This document shows positions 17,011 to 25,862 of a stretch of 64,000 nucleotides of DNA, in pieces. Numbering within the stretch: position 1 is the first letter of the stretch; each line of letters starts with the position of its first letter. Source of the DNA: UBA9076 sp964418835 (GTDB lineage: Bacteria > Bacillota_I > Bacilli_A > Erysipelotrichales > Erysipelotrichaceae); contig CAYQNJ010000002.1 in the NCBI GenBank assembly GCA_964418835.1, positions 118,265 through 182,264 of the forward strand. The letters are read 5' to 3'. The notes beneath the pieces are model-generated. The model had not been told where the DNA came from. It saw nothing but the letters and a program-made list of their open reading frames with translations, and ran no database searches. The translations under genes were made by a program, and so were the position numbers.

Positions 17011-17277
17011 ATGTTATCTAAACAAGAAAAGACACAAATTATTAAGGATTTTGCACGTTTTGAAGGAGATACAGGATCTGTAGAAGTACAAGTAGCTGTA
17101 TTGACTGAAAAAATAAACAGACTTACTGTTCACTTAAAAGAACACAAAAAAGATTTTCATTCAAATAGAGGATTAATGAAAATGGTTGGACGTCGTAAAA
17201 ACTTCTTAAGTTATTTACGTGAAAATGATGTAAATAGATATCGTGAATTAGTTTCACGTCTAGGCTTGAGAAAATAA
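17011..17277 (+). CDS. rpsO: 30S ribosomal protein S15
   Basis: 88 residues, the canonical S15 length, starting MLSKQEKTQIIKDFA and containing HLKEHKKDFHSNRGL. S15 is a primary 16S rRNA binder in the central domain. The ATG at 17011 follows TAGGAGG; a longer in-frame reading from 16918 lies in the leader and is rejected. The transcript is monocistronic and ends at a terminator that overlaps the stop codon. Confidence 0.97.
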   Translation: MLSKQEKTQIIKDFARFEGDTGSVEVQVAVLTEKINRLTVHLKEHKKDFHSNRGLMKMVGRRKNFLSYLRENDVNRYRELVSRLGLRK

Positions 17278-17297
17278 CGGGTTAAACCGTTTTTTTA
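17276..17297 (+). terminator. Terminator of rpsO
   Basis: AACGG / CCGTT hairpin with a 6-base loop followed by a T run. It starts inside the stop codon. Confidence 0.75.
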
Positions 17298-17298
17298 T

Positions 17299-17327
17299 TT
17301 GTTTTAAATAATGAACAAGTGTATATT
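17299..17327 (+). promoter_or_regulatory. Promoter of the tetR-exporter operon
   Basis: TTGTTT (17299-17304), 17-base spacer, TATATT (17322-17327). The leader to ATG 17347 would be about 13 nt. Confidence 0.6.
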
Positions 17328-17346
17328 ATTTATGAGAGGTAATACA

Positions 17347-17946
17347 ATGCAAGTACTAAAAGAAGAAATAAGAAACGGAATTTTAGATTCAACACGACAT
17401 GAAATAATAACTCATGGATTAGGAAATGTATCACTAAGAAGAATTGCCAGAAAGATTGGAATGAGTCCAAGTAACATCTATAATTATTTTAAAGATAAAG
17501 ATGAATTAATTGATGCTTTAGTTCAACCTAGTATTAAAAAGATTGATGAATTACTTAGTGAACTTTCTCATGATATGGTTAATTTTGATTTTAAAAACTA
17601 TGATGGATCAAAAAGAAAATTCGTAAAGTTTAGTTTAGAACAATTATCTTCTAGACTATTTAAACTATATCAAGAATTTGATCAATCAGTTTTTATTATT
17701 TTAAGTAGTGAGAAATATCTTTCAAGTATTACTGAATGGTTAAGTAATGTAATATATAATAATTATGATGATTTATTTGAAGATGAAGAAGTAAATGATG
17801 AAGAAAAGAAAATGTTAGTTAGTTTAATTGCACCTGCAATGATTGGTGGATTTAGAAAAACTATGGATAACTTACCGTATTGTATAGAAAATAATGTTGA
17901 TGTATCAAAACTTCTAAATAGTTATTTAAATATTTTCTTGAGTTGA
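17347..17946 (+). CDS. TetR-family transcriptional regulator
   Basis: About 199 residues. The N-terminal helix-turn-helix is clear (LRRIARKIGMSPSNIYNYFKDKDEL, in parts near residues 30-54). The helical C-terminal ligand domain has no assignable specificity. AGAGGT supports ATG 17347; an upstream ATG at 17311 lies before the -10 box. It is the first gene of an operon with the ABC exporter at 17960-22014, which it probably controls. Confidence 0.88.
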   Translation: MQVLKEEIRNGILDSTRHEIITHGLGNVSLRRIARKIGMSPSNIYNYFKDKDELIDALVQPSIKKIDELLSELSHDMVNFDFKNYDGSKRKFVKFSLEQLSSRLFKLYQEFDQSVFIILSSEKYLSSITEWLSNVIYNNYDDLFEDEEVNDEEKKMLVSLIAPAMIGGFRKTMDNLPYCIENNVDVSKLLNSYLNIFLS

Positions 17947-17959
17947 AAGGAAGATATTA

Positions 17960-18661
17960 ATGAGTTATATCAGTTTTAAAAATGTAAAAAAGATATATAC
18001 CATGGGAGAAGTAAATATTGAAGCTTTAAGTGGTGTTGATTTTGAAATTGAAAAAGGTGAATTTATTATTGTAGCAGGAGCATCAGGTGCTGGTAAGAGC
18101 ACTATTTTAAACATTCTTGGTGGAATGGACAGTTTAACTTCTGGAGAAATAATAGTTGATAATGTAAGAGTTGATAAAATGAATGAAAAGGAATTAACTA
18201 ATTATCGTAGGTATGATATTGGTTTTGTTTTTCAATTTTATAATTTAGTTCAAAATCTAACTGCTTTAGAAAATGTTGAACTAGCTACAGAAATATGTAA
18301 AGATCCTTTATCTCCAATAGAAGTAATGGAACAAGTAGGTTTAAAGGATAGATTGTATAATTTTCCTGCACAGCTTTCAGGTGGTGAGCAACAAAGGACT
18401 GCAATTGCTAGAGCACTTGCAAAAAATCCTAAGCTTTTATTATGCGATGAACCTACAGGAGCCTTAGATTATGTGACTGGTAAACAAATATTAAAACTAC
18501 TACAAGATACATCAAAAAAACTAAATATGACTGTTGTAATAATAACTCATAACTTAGCTTTATGTCCTATGGGAGATAAAGTGTTTAGAGTTAAAAGTGG
18601 AAAAATTACAGAAACGATAATAAATGATAATCCTAAATCTATAGATGAAATTGAATGGTAA
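17960..18661 (+). CDS. ABC transporter ATP-binding protein, LolD/MacB type
   Basis: 233 residues with Walker A GASGAGKST near 39, Q-loop FQFYNL, signature LSGGEQQRTAIARA, Walker B LLCDEPTGALD and the switch His. The PTGALD form is the mark of the MacB/LolD/FtsE group, which works with FtsX-like permeases by mechanotransmission, not substrate passage through the membrane. AAGGAAG precedes the ATG. It overlaps the permease gene by a few bases. Confidence 0.95.
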   Translation: MSYISFKNVKKIYTMGEVNIEALSGVDFEIEKGEFIIVAGASGAGKSTILNILGGMDSLTSGEIIVDNVRVDKMNEKELTNYRRYDIGFVFQFYNLVQNLTALENVELATEICKDPLSPIEVMEQVGLKDRLYNFPAQLSGGEQQRTAIARALAKNPKLLLCDEPTGALDYVTGKQILKLLQDTSKKLNMTVVIITHNLALCPMGDKVFRVKSGKITETIINDNPKSIDEIEW

Positions 18662-21600
18662 TTATGAATAGAACACTATTTAAAGATACAATTAGACTAA
18701 TAAAAAAGACATTTGGAAGATTCTTCTTACTTACATGTATAGTAGCTCTAGGTGTATCATTTTTTGTTGGAATAAAGGCATCATCGCCTATAATGGCTTA
18801 TAACGTTGATAAATATGATGATGAATATAAATTAATGGACTTTACAATATATTCATCATATGGCTTTGATAACAAGGATATAGAAGAAATAAAGAAGTTA
18901 GATTATATATCTTATGTGGAAGATAGTAATTTTGTGGATGTATTAACAACTATAGATGCTCAAACTTTAGTTTTTAGAGTTCATGGAATTACTGATGATA
19001 TTAATAAATTCAATTTAATTGAAGGAAGATTACCTAAGAATAATAAAGAGTGTGTAATAGAGAAAAGTCTTTATTATTTTAAGGATTTAAAACTTGGAGA
19101 TATTATAAAATTAGATAGACCTAAAAATGATCTAGATGATTATTTAAGTAATGATACATTTGAAGTTGTAGGTTTTGTATTAAGTCCGTATTATATAAAC
19201 CAAGATATTGGATATAGCACTTTAAACAATAGAAATTTAAATTCATATTTATATGTTAATAAGAGTGTTTTTGATATGGACTATTACACAGAGTTATCAC
19301 TAACTTTTAAAAGAAACTTAAGTGATAACTCATTTAATAAAACATACAAAGATGAATCTAAAATTATTAAAGATAAATTAGAAAAATTTTCTGAAACACA
19401 GGTATTAAACAGAAAAGATAAAGTATTAGATGAAGCAAACGAAAAATATAATGATGGCTTAAAAGAGTATGAAGATGGTTTAAATACATTTAATACTGAA
19501 ATAGCAGATGCTGAAAAGAAAATTGAAGATGCTAAGATTGAAATAAAAGATGGTGAAAAAGAAATAAAGGATGGATATAAGGAATTAGCTGATAAAGAGA
19601 TAGAGGTAGAAGCTGAACTAATTAAAGGCGCTAGAGATATAGAGGATGCTAGAAATGATTTGGGAGTAAAGCATGCTCAACTTGTTCAATCTAAAGCTGA
19701 GTTTGAAACATTAAAAGCTGAATATAGCGGATTAATTAGTCAAATAGATGGTGGTATTTCTCAAGTGGATGCTGGACTTGCACAAGCTAACGCTAATGTT
19801 GATCCATTAAAACAAGGTATAACAGAATTAGAACAAGGTATAAATCAACTTAAAGTACAATTAGGTATTCTTGATCCTAATGATTCTAACTATCAAACGA
19901 TGGTTGATCAAATTAATCAACAGATAACAGATTTAACTAATCAAAAAAATTCTTTACAAGCTCAATTAGATCAATTGTTAACAACTATAAATTCATTAAC
20001 TGCTAAAAAGAATACTTTATTATCTCAAAAAGCAGAAATTCAAAATGGTATAGCGGATGGTCAAAAGAAACTTGATGATGCTGGTGGAATGATTGAAAAA
20101 GGATTTATGGAGCTTACAAATGCTAGTGTAAAACTAGATGAATCTAGAATAGAAGCCGAAGATGAATTTAAAAAAGCAAGGCAAGAGTTAAAAGATGCTG
20201 AAAAAGAAATCGCAGATGCAAAGGTAGAGCTTGCTGATGGTATTAAAGAGTTAGAAGAAGAAAGAGTTGATGGTCAACAAGAACTAGATGATGCAAAAGC
20301 TGATTTAGATAAAGCAAAACAAGATATAGAAGACTTACAAGATGGTGAGTGGACTATATTAAGTAGAGAAGAACATTACTCTTCTAAAACATATTCTGAT
20401 ACTATTAGCCAGATGGAGGCTATAGGTAATGTATTCCCTGTTTTTTTCTTTCTTGTAGCATCTTTAGTTTGTTTAACTACAATGACTAGAATGATAGATG
20501 AACAAAGAGGTCAAATAGGTATTTATAGAGCATTAGGGTATAGTGAGTCAAAAATTTATTTTAAATATATATTTTTTGCTTTATTAGCTACTATTATTGG
20601 TGGATTTATAGGTAGTATTGTTGGCTTGTTATTATTTCCAAAGGTTATATATGTTGCATGGAATATGATGTATAACTTACCTGAATATAAGTTGTTAATC
20701 ACATGGGATTTAATTACAATCGCAAATATTAGTTTCATTATTGTAATGGTTTTAACTACTTTTCTAGCATGTAGAAAAGATATTAAAGAAGTTCCTGCAC
20801 AATTACTTAGACCAAAAATTCCTTCTTCAGGTAAAAATATTGTTATTGATAGAATTAAGTTTATTTGGAATAACATCGGATTTTCTTCAAAATTAACTAT
20901 AAGAAATATTATTAGATATAAGAAAAGATTCTTTATGACTGTTCTAGGGGTTGCTGGATGTAGTGCGTTAATAATAACTGGTTTAGGTATAAGAGATTCA
21001 ATTAGCACCATAATTAATAAACAGTTTGATGAAATATATAAATATGATGGATCTATTAAATTTGAAGAAGATACTTCAGTATCTAAAGGAAATGAAATAT
21101 TTACTATTGTTATTAATAATCAAGAAACAAAGGATGCTTTACTAGTAACAACTTATGATGGTAAGACTTTTTCAAATAACATAGAAGAAGTTATTAAAGT
21201 TACTATTGTAAATGATATAGAAAGAATAAATGAATTCTATGATTTAAGAAAAAGAAGTAATCATAGTCCTATTAAACTAAATAATGAAGGAGTAATAATA
21301 AATGAAAAACTTTCAGAATTATTAAAGGTTAAAGTAAATGATAATATTAAATTAGAAAGTGAAAATGGGTTAATTAAAGAAGTTAAGGTTTTAGGATTAT
21401 CTGAGAATTATGTAGCAAATGAGATTTTTATAAGTAATGATTATTATAAAAAGATATTTAATGCTTCAATTGCAAATAACACAATTTTAATAAAAGCTAA
21501 TAATTCTAATGATACTAAATTATTTCAAGAAGAATTATTGAAAATAAATGGAGTTGATTCTATAAGTTTCTTTAATTTTATAAAGGAAAGTTTTGATGGA

Positions 21601-22014
21601 ATGATTTCTGGATTGAATTCTATTATGGTAGTTATAGTTTTAGCGGCTGCTGCTTTAGCTTTTGTAGTATTAAGTAATTTAACTAATGTAAATATCTCAG
21701 AGCGTGAAAGAGAACTAGCTACATTTAAAGTGTTAGGTTTCACTCAAAAAGAAATTAACATGTTTATTTATAAAGAAAATCTAATACTTACATTTTTTGG
21801 AGCAATATTTGGTGTACCCTTAGGTGAGTTACTTCATAGATATATTGTTTCTTTAGTTGAAATGGATAATGTTATGTTTGGAAGAAATGTTAATATGACA
21901 AGTATAATATTTGCGATTGTTTTAACTTTAATATTCTCATTACTAGTAAATATAGTGATGGCTAGAAAACTAAAAAATATAAAGATGGTTGAATCTTTAA
22001 AGAGTGTTGAATAA
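18655..22014 (+). CDS. FtsX/MacB-like ABC permease with long extracellular coiled coil
   Basis: About 1119 residues. One N-terminal TM (18-40) is followed by a MacB-like periplasmic-core segment. Residues about 255-565 form two opposed, highly charged helical arms, with repeats such as DAEKEIADAKVELADG, separated by a Q/N-rich turn near 370-440. Three TMs follow (about 595-710), a second extracellular domain, and three more TMs at the end (about 985-1110). The start is ATG 18655 or ATG 18664; neither has a good ribosome site. With the upstream ATPase this makes an exporter or a mechanical effector on wall or lipid substrates. The substrate is unknown; TetR control suggests an inducible response. 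Confidence 0.88.
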   Translation: MVIMNRTLFKDTIRLIKKTFGRFFLLTCIVALGVSFFVGIKASSPIMAYNVDKYDDEYKLMDFTIYSSYGFDNKDIEEIKKLDYISYVEDSNFVDVLTTIDAQTLVFRVHGITDDINKFNLIEGRLPKNNKECVIEKSLYYFKDLKLGDIIKLDRPKNDLDDYLSNDTFEVVGFVLSPYYINQDIGYSTLNNRNLNSYLYVNKSVFDMDYYTELSLTFKRNLSDNSFNKTYKDESKIIKDKLEKFSETQVLNRKDKVLDEANEKYNDGLKEYEDGLNTFNTEIADAEKKIEDAKIEIKDGEKEIKDGYKELADKEIEVEAELIKGARDIEDARNDLGVKHAQLVQSKAEFETLKAEYSGLISQIDGGISQVDAGLAQANANVDPLKQGITELEQGINQLKVQLGILDPNDSNYQTMVDQINQQITDLTNQKNSLQAQLDQLLTTINSLTAKKNTLLSQKAEIQNGIADGQKKLDDAGGMIEKGFMELTNASVKLDESRIEAEDEFKKARQELKDAEKEIADAKVELADGIKELEEERVDGQQELDDAKADLDKAKQDIEDLQDGEWTILSREEHYSSKTYSDTISQMEAIGNVFPVFFFLVASLVCLTTMTRMIDEQRGQIGIYRALGYSESKIYFKYIFFALLATIIGGFIGSIVGLLLFPKVIYVAWNMMYNLPEYKLLITWDLITIANISFIIVMVLTTFLACRKDIKEVPAQLLRPKIPSSGKNIVIDRIKFIWNNIGFSSKLTIRNIIRYKKRFFMTVLGVAGCSALIITGLGIRDSISTIINKQFDEIYKYDGSIKFEEDTSVSKGNEIFTIVINNQETKDALLVTTYDGKTFSNNIEEVIKVTIVNDIERINEFYDLRKRSNHSPIKLNNEGVIINEKLSELLKVKVNDNIKLESENGLIKEVKVLGLSENYVANEIFISNDYYKKIFNASIANNTILIKANNSNDTKLFQEELLKINGVDSISFFNFIKESFDGMISGLNSIMVVIVLAAAALAFVVLSNLTNVNISERERELATFKVLGFTQKEINMFIYKENLILTFFGAIFGVPLGELLHRYIVSLVEMDNVMFGRNVNMTSIIFAIVLTLIFSLLVNIVMARKLKNIKMVESLKSVE

Positions 22015-22289
22015 TGAATTATGTTTATATATTGAAATGTAGTGATAATACTTTATATACTGGATGGACTAATGACTTGGTAAAAAGACTAAAAGCTCAT
22101 AATAGTGGTAAAGGTTCGAAATATACTAGAAATAGGCTTCCAGTTGAATTTGTATATTTAGAAGAATTTGAAGATAAAATAGAAGCAATGAAAAAAGAAT
22201 ACTTTATTAAAAGATTGAAAAAACAAGAAAAGCTTGAATTAATTAAAGGCGTTAATCTTGAAAAGTATTCTTGGATATATGATAATTAG
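22014..22289 (+). CDS. GIY-YIG nuclease-superfamily small protein (UPF0213/YhbQ type)
   Basis: 91 residues with YVYILKCSDNTLYTGWTNDL at the N-terminus (a variant of GIY-YIG) and the RLKAHNSGKGSKYTR segment. The family has single-domain nucleases of unclear role, proposed in DNA repair. It overlaps the permease stop (TAATG), so it is translated with the exporter, although no functional link is known. Confidence 0.88.
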   Translation: MNYVYILKCSDNTLYTGWTNDLVKRLKAHNSGKGSKYTRNRLPVEFVYLEEFEDKIEAMKKEYFIKRLKKQEKLELIKGVNLEKYSWIYDN

Positions 22290-22303
22290 TATAGGAGGAT
22301 ATT

Positions 22304-22681
22304 ATGGAAGAATTAAAAATTTATCGTTGTAAACATTGTGGAAACATAGTAACTAAACTTCATGATTCATCAGTACCTGTTGTATGCTGTGGTGAGGAAA
22401 TGACTCTATTAACAGCTAATACTGAAGATGCTGCACAAGAAAAACACGTACCTGTAGTAACTAGAGAAAATAATCGTATTCAAGTTAATGTAGGAAGTGT
22501 TGATCATCCTATGGTTCCTGAACATTGGATTGAATTCATTATACTTCAAACAAAGAGTGGTTATAGAGTAGCATTCTTAAACCCAGGAGATCATCCATCA
22601 GTTAACTTCTATGATGATGAGCCAGTAGTAGCTGTATATGAATATTGCAATCTACATGGATTATGGAAAACAGCAATCTAA
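22304..22681 (+). CDS. dfx: Desulfoferrodoxin (superoxide reductase)
   Basis: 125 residues, two domains. The N-terminal desulforedoxin iron site has CKHC near residues 9-12 and the adjacent pair VCCGEE near 28. The catalytic SOR centre has EKHVP near 46, a downstream His pair (DHPM, EHW), and YCNLHGLW at the end giving the Cys and His ligands. It reduces superoxide to peroxide without making oxygen, a strategy of anaerobes. TAGGAGG precedes the ATG. Only 14 bases separate it from the GIY-YIG gene, so it probably lies on the same transcript and ends at a strong terminator. Confidence 0.95.
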   Translation: MEELKIYRCKHCGNIVTKLHDSSVPVVCCGEEMTLLTANTEDAAQEKHVPVVTRENNRIQVNVGSVDHPMVPEHWIEFIILQTKSGYRVAFLNPGDHPSVNFYDDEPVVAVYEYCNLHGLWKTAI

Positions 22682-22689
22682 AATGGTTA

Positions 22690-22716
22690 AAAAGCTAAGG
22701 AAACTTGGCTTTTTTA
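22690..22716 (+). terminator. Terminator after dfx
   Basis: AAAAGCTAAG-GAAA-CTTGGCTTTT, ten pairs with one G-U, GAAA tetraloop, followed by T run. Confidence 0.88.
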
Positions 22717-22717
22717 T

Positions 22718-22742
22718 TTAACATGAATTTAATTTATGTTAA
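22718..22742. repeat. Inverted repeat upstream of the DUF4234 promoter
   Basis: TTAACAT-N11-ATGTTAA, perfect seven-base arms, ending 11 bases before the -10 at 22754 and covering the -35 position. It could be an operator. The left arm (TTTAACATGAA) resembles the centre of the nptA palindrome (TTTAACATAAA). Confidence 0.35.
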
Positions 22743-22750
22743 TTAAATTG

Positions 22751-22759
22751 TGTTATACT
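22751..22759 (+). promoter_or_regulatory. Extended -10 promoter of the DUF4234/DUF2752 pair
   Basis: TGT followed by TATACT (22754-22759); no good -35, its place being taken by the inverted repeat. Confidence 0.5.
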
Positions 22760-22783
22760 AATCCTATTAAAGGAGATGTTGTT

Positions 22784-23152
22784 ATGTTGACTAAAAGAAA
22801 TGTTGTAAGTTCATTAGTATTATCGTTTGTGACTTGTGGAATATATTATCTATATTGGCTATATAAGTTTGATGAAGACTTAAAACTGGAATTAGAAAAT
22901 GATAATAATCCACTTTTAGATGTAATACTTATTTTTGTAACATGTGGTTTATATAGTGTTTATTTATATTATAGAAACGCACAACAAGTAAGCAAAATAT
23001 ATGATAAATATGGAGCATCTATACAAGATAATTCAGTTATTTGTTTAATATTGGCTTTATTTGGATTGGGTTTTGTGGCATTAATGATTCAACAAGATTC
23101 AATAAATAATTTAATTGATTCATCACAAGGTTTAATTGATCCACTAGCATAA
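22784..23152 (+). CDS. DUF4234-type membrane protein
   Basis: About 122 residues with three hydrophobic segments. The first two are copies of one another: FVTCGIYYLYWLYK near 13 and FVTCGLYSVYLYYR near 52, followed by polar linkers. This internal duplication and the TCGxY motif match the DUF4234 family, which has no known function. AAGGAG supports ATG 22784; the longer reading from 22736 lies upstream of the -10. It overlaps the DUF2752 gene (TAATG), so the two are co-translated. Confidence 0.8.
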   Translation: MLTKRNVVSSLVLSFVTCGIYYLYWLYKFDEDLKLELENDNNPLLDVILIFVTCGLYSVYLYYRNAQQVSKIYDKYGASIQDNSVICLILALFGLGFVALMIQQDSINNLIDSSQGLIDPLA

Positions 23153-23529
23153 TGAATAAAAAAATACTTTCTATTTTAATATTATTACTTACATTAGTTT
23201 TGTATCATATTGTATTTGATACTTCTTGTATCATTAAAGCTATTATTGGGATTCCTTGTCCTTCTTGTGGTATCACAAGAGCTTGGATTTATGCAATAAA
23301 TGGTAATTTAAAAGAAGCACTACATTTTCATCCTTTATTTTGGATAGTAATTATTATAGGAATTTTATTATTATTTAGAAATAAGGTTAGTAATAAGATA
23401 TGGATAGGGTTGTTAGTGTTAATTATTGGTACATATGTTATTAGGTTGATTATGTATTTTCCTCACACAATACCAATGGAATATAATCAAAATAGCCTAT
23501 TTTCAATTGTATTTAATAAAATATTTTAA
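23152..23529 (+). CDS. DUF2752-type membrane protein
   Basis: 125 residues with an N-terminal TM and two further TMs. The signature PCPSCGITRAW near residue 40 followed by HFHPLFW identifies the DUF2752 family (CGxTR motif). Function unknown; the conserved cysteines and His could bind metal but this is a guess. It is the second gene of a pair with the DUF4234 protein and is followed by a terminator. Confidence 0.82.
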   Translation: MNKKILSILILLLTLVLYHIVFDTSCIIKAIIGIPCPSCGITRAWIYAINGNLKEALHFHPLFWIVIIIGILLLFRNKVSNKIWIGLLVLIIGTYVIRLIMYFPHTIPMEYNQNSLFSIVFNKIF

Positions 23530-23542
23530 AATAACTAATAAT

Positions 23543-23568
23543 AAGGTAGGTTAGTCCTACCTTTTCAT
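23543..23568 (+). terminator. Terminator after the DUF2752 gene
   Basis: AAGGTAGG / CCTACCTT, perfect eight-base stem, followed by TTTTC; a modest T run. Confidence 0.7.
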
Positions 23569-23634
23569 TTTTAAAAGTGTTAGAATATAACAGGCATAAA
23601 TTATATAAATAAGTAGAAAAAGAAGAGGTAAGAT

Positions 23635-25821
23635 ATGGCAAAACAAGAATTTAGTTTTGAATTCGCAGGTAATACTATTACAGTAGAACATGGTGAAATA
23701 GCAAAACAAGCAGGAGGGTCTGTAGTAATACGTTATGGTGATACTGTAGTTCTTTCAACAGCTACAGCACAAAATCAACCAAAGGATACAGATTTTTTTC
23801 CTTTAACAGTTAGTTATGAAGAAAAATTATATTCAGTGGGAAAGATTCCAGGAGGATTTTTAAGAAGAGAAGGTAGACCAAGTGAACATGCGACTTTAAC
23901 AGCACGTTTAATTGATAGACCTATTAGACCATTATTTGCGGAAGGATTTAGAAATGAAGTTCAAGTAGTTAATACTGTTCTTTCTGTAGATCCTGATTTG
24001 AGTTCTGAAATGGCAGCAATGTTTGGAGCATCATTAGCAATTTGTGTTTCTGATATTCCATTTAATGGTCCAATTGCAGGAGTTATAGTTGGTAGAGTTG
24101 ATGGTGAATTTGTGATTAATCCAAGTGTTGAACAAATGTCTAGATCTGATATTAACTTAACTGTTGCTGGTACAAAAGATGCGATTAACATGGTAGAAGC
24201 TGGTGCTAAAGAAGTTTCAGAAGAAGATATGTTAGATGCATTAATGTTTGGGCATGAACATATTAAACAATTATGTGCATTCCAAGAAGAAATAACTGCA
24301 CAATGTGCAAAAGAAAAAATGGAAATTATGCTTTATGAAATTAATCCAGAAATAAAAGAGTACATCGATGCTAATGGAAAAAGTAGATTAGAAGAAGCTG
24401 TTTCTATTAAATTGAAACTTGAAAGATATGGAAAGATTGATGAAATAACTGAAGAAATGGTTGCTCACTATGAAGGCTTAGAATACAAGAGTGAAAAAGA
24501 ACAAAATAAAGCTATTAAACAAGCAAAAGAATATTGTCATGAAATAGTAGCAATGGAAGTTAGAAGATTAATTTCAGTAGATAAGATTAGACCTGATGGT
24601 AGAAAATTAGATGAAATTAGACCTTTAAATTCTCAAATAGATTTATTACCTAGAGCTCATGGTTCATCTTTATTTACTCGTGGTGAAACACAAGTGCTTT
24701 CAGTAACAACATTAGGTGCATTAGGTGATAATCAAATTATTGATGATTTAACGGAAATTGAAGAGAAAAGATTTATGCATCATTATAATTTTCCACCATA
24801 TAGTGTTGGTGAAACAGGTAGAATGGGAAATCCAGGAAGACGTGAAATTGGTCATGGTGCATTAGGAGAAAGAGCATTAGCTCAAGTATTACCTAGTGAA
24901 GAAGAATTCCCATACGCAATTAGGGTAGTTGCGGAGGTATTAGAGTCTAATGGTTCTAGTTCTCAAGCAAGTATTTGTGCTGGTTCAATGTCACTTATGA
25001 GTGCAGGAGTTCCTATTACTGGTTTAGTTTCTGGTATTGCAATGGGATTAATTACTTATGGAAATCATTACTCTATATTAAGTGATATTCAAGGTATGGA
25101 AGATCATTATGGAGATATGGACTTTAAAGTTGCTGGTACTAAAAATGGTATTACAGCACTTCAAATGGATATAAAAATTGAAGGAATTAATAGAGAAATT
25201 TTAAAAGAAGCATTATCACAAGCTCATAAAGGCAGAGTAGAAATCATGAAAAATATGGAAGCTACTATTGATACTCCAAGAGCGAGTGTAAGTAAGTATG
25301 CACCAAAGATGGTTTTACTAACAATACCAGTAGATAAGATTAGAGATGTTATTGGTACTGGTGGAAAGATGATTAATCAAATCATTGAAGAATGTGATCA
25401 AGTTAAGATTGATATTGATGATGAAGGTAAGTGTGTAATTTATCATAATAATCAAGAAATGCTAGATAAAGCTAAAAACATGATTGAAAATATTATTCGT
25501 GAAGCTAAAGTTGGTGAAGAGTTTGATGCTAAGGTAGTAAGAATTGAGAAATTTGGAGCGTTTGTTGAATTATTCCCTGGTACTGATGGCCTATTACATG
25601 TATCTAAAATTTCTTATGAAAGAGTTGAAAAACCTGAAGATGTATTGAAGTTAGGAGATACTATTAAAGTAAAAGTAACAGAAATAGATGATAAAGGAAG
25701 AGTAAATGTTTCTCATCGTGAATTTACAGAAAAACCTGAAGGTTGGGATGAAACTCAAAAAGAAAGAAAAGAAAGACAACGTCCTACAGGAGAAAAGAGA
25801 GTTTTTAAGAAAAAAGACTAA
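23635..25821 (+). CDS. pnp: Polyribonucleotide nucleotidyltransferase (PNPase)
   Basis: 728 residues. Two RNase PH cores (about 10-230 and 325-540) flank a helical linker. A KH domain follows with GTGGKMINQII near 580, then an S1 domain near 625-700, and a basic tail. PNPase degrades RNA phosphorolytically from the 3' end. It is often just downstream of rpsO in bacteria; here the two are 6 kb apart with the exporter operon between. GAAGAGGT precedes the ATG. No convincing -35/-10 pair is visible in the 66 bases after the previous terminator. Confidence 0.97.
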   Translation: MAKQEFSFEFAGNTITVEHGEIAKQAGGSVVIRYGDTVVLSTATAQNQPKDTDFFPLTVSYEEKLYSVGKIPGGFLRREGRPSEHATLTARLIDRPIRPLFAEGFRNEVQVVNTVLSVDPDLSSEMAAMFGASLAICVSDIPFNGPIAGVIVGRVDGEFVINPSVEQMSRSDINLTVAGTKDAINMVEAGAKEVSEEDMLDALMFGHEHIKQLCAFQEEITAQCAKEKMEIMLYEINPEIKEYIDANGKSRLEEAVSIKLKLERYGKIDEITEEMVAHYEGLEYKSEKEQNKAIKQAKEYCHEIVAMEVRRLISVDKIRPDGRKLDEIRPLNSQIDLLPRAHGSSLFTRGETQVLSVTTLGALGDNQIIDDLTEIEEKRFMHHYNFPPYSVGETGRMGNPGRREIGHGALGERALAQVLPSEEEFPYAIRVVAEVLESNGSSSQASICAGSMSLMSAGVPITGLVSGIAMGLITYGNHYSILSDIQGMEDHYGDMDFKVAGTKNGITALQMDIKIEGINREILKEALSQAHKGRVEIMKNMEATIDTPRASVSKYAPKMVLLTIPVDKIRDVIGTGGKMINQIIEECDQVKIDIDDEGKCVIYHNNQEMLDKAKNMIENIIREAKVGEEFDAKVVRIEKFGAFVELFPGTDGLLHVSKISYERVEKPEDVLKLGDTIKVKVTEIDDKGRVNVSHREFTEKPEGWDETQKERKERQRPTGEKRVFKKKD

Positions 25822-25846
25822 AAGGTAGGCTATGCCTATCTTTTCA
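25821..25846 (+). terminator. Weak terminator between pnp and trmB
   Basis: AAAGGTAGGC-TAT-GCCTATCTTT hairpin, then only TTTTC-like sequence. The short T tract suggests partial read-through into trmB. Confidence 0.55.
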
Positions 25847-25862
25847 TATGTGAGGTATATCT

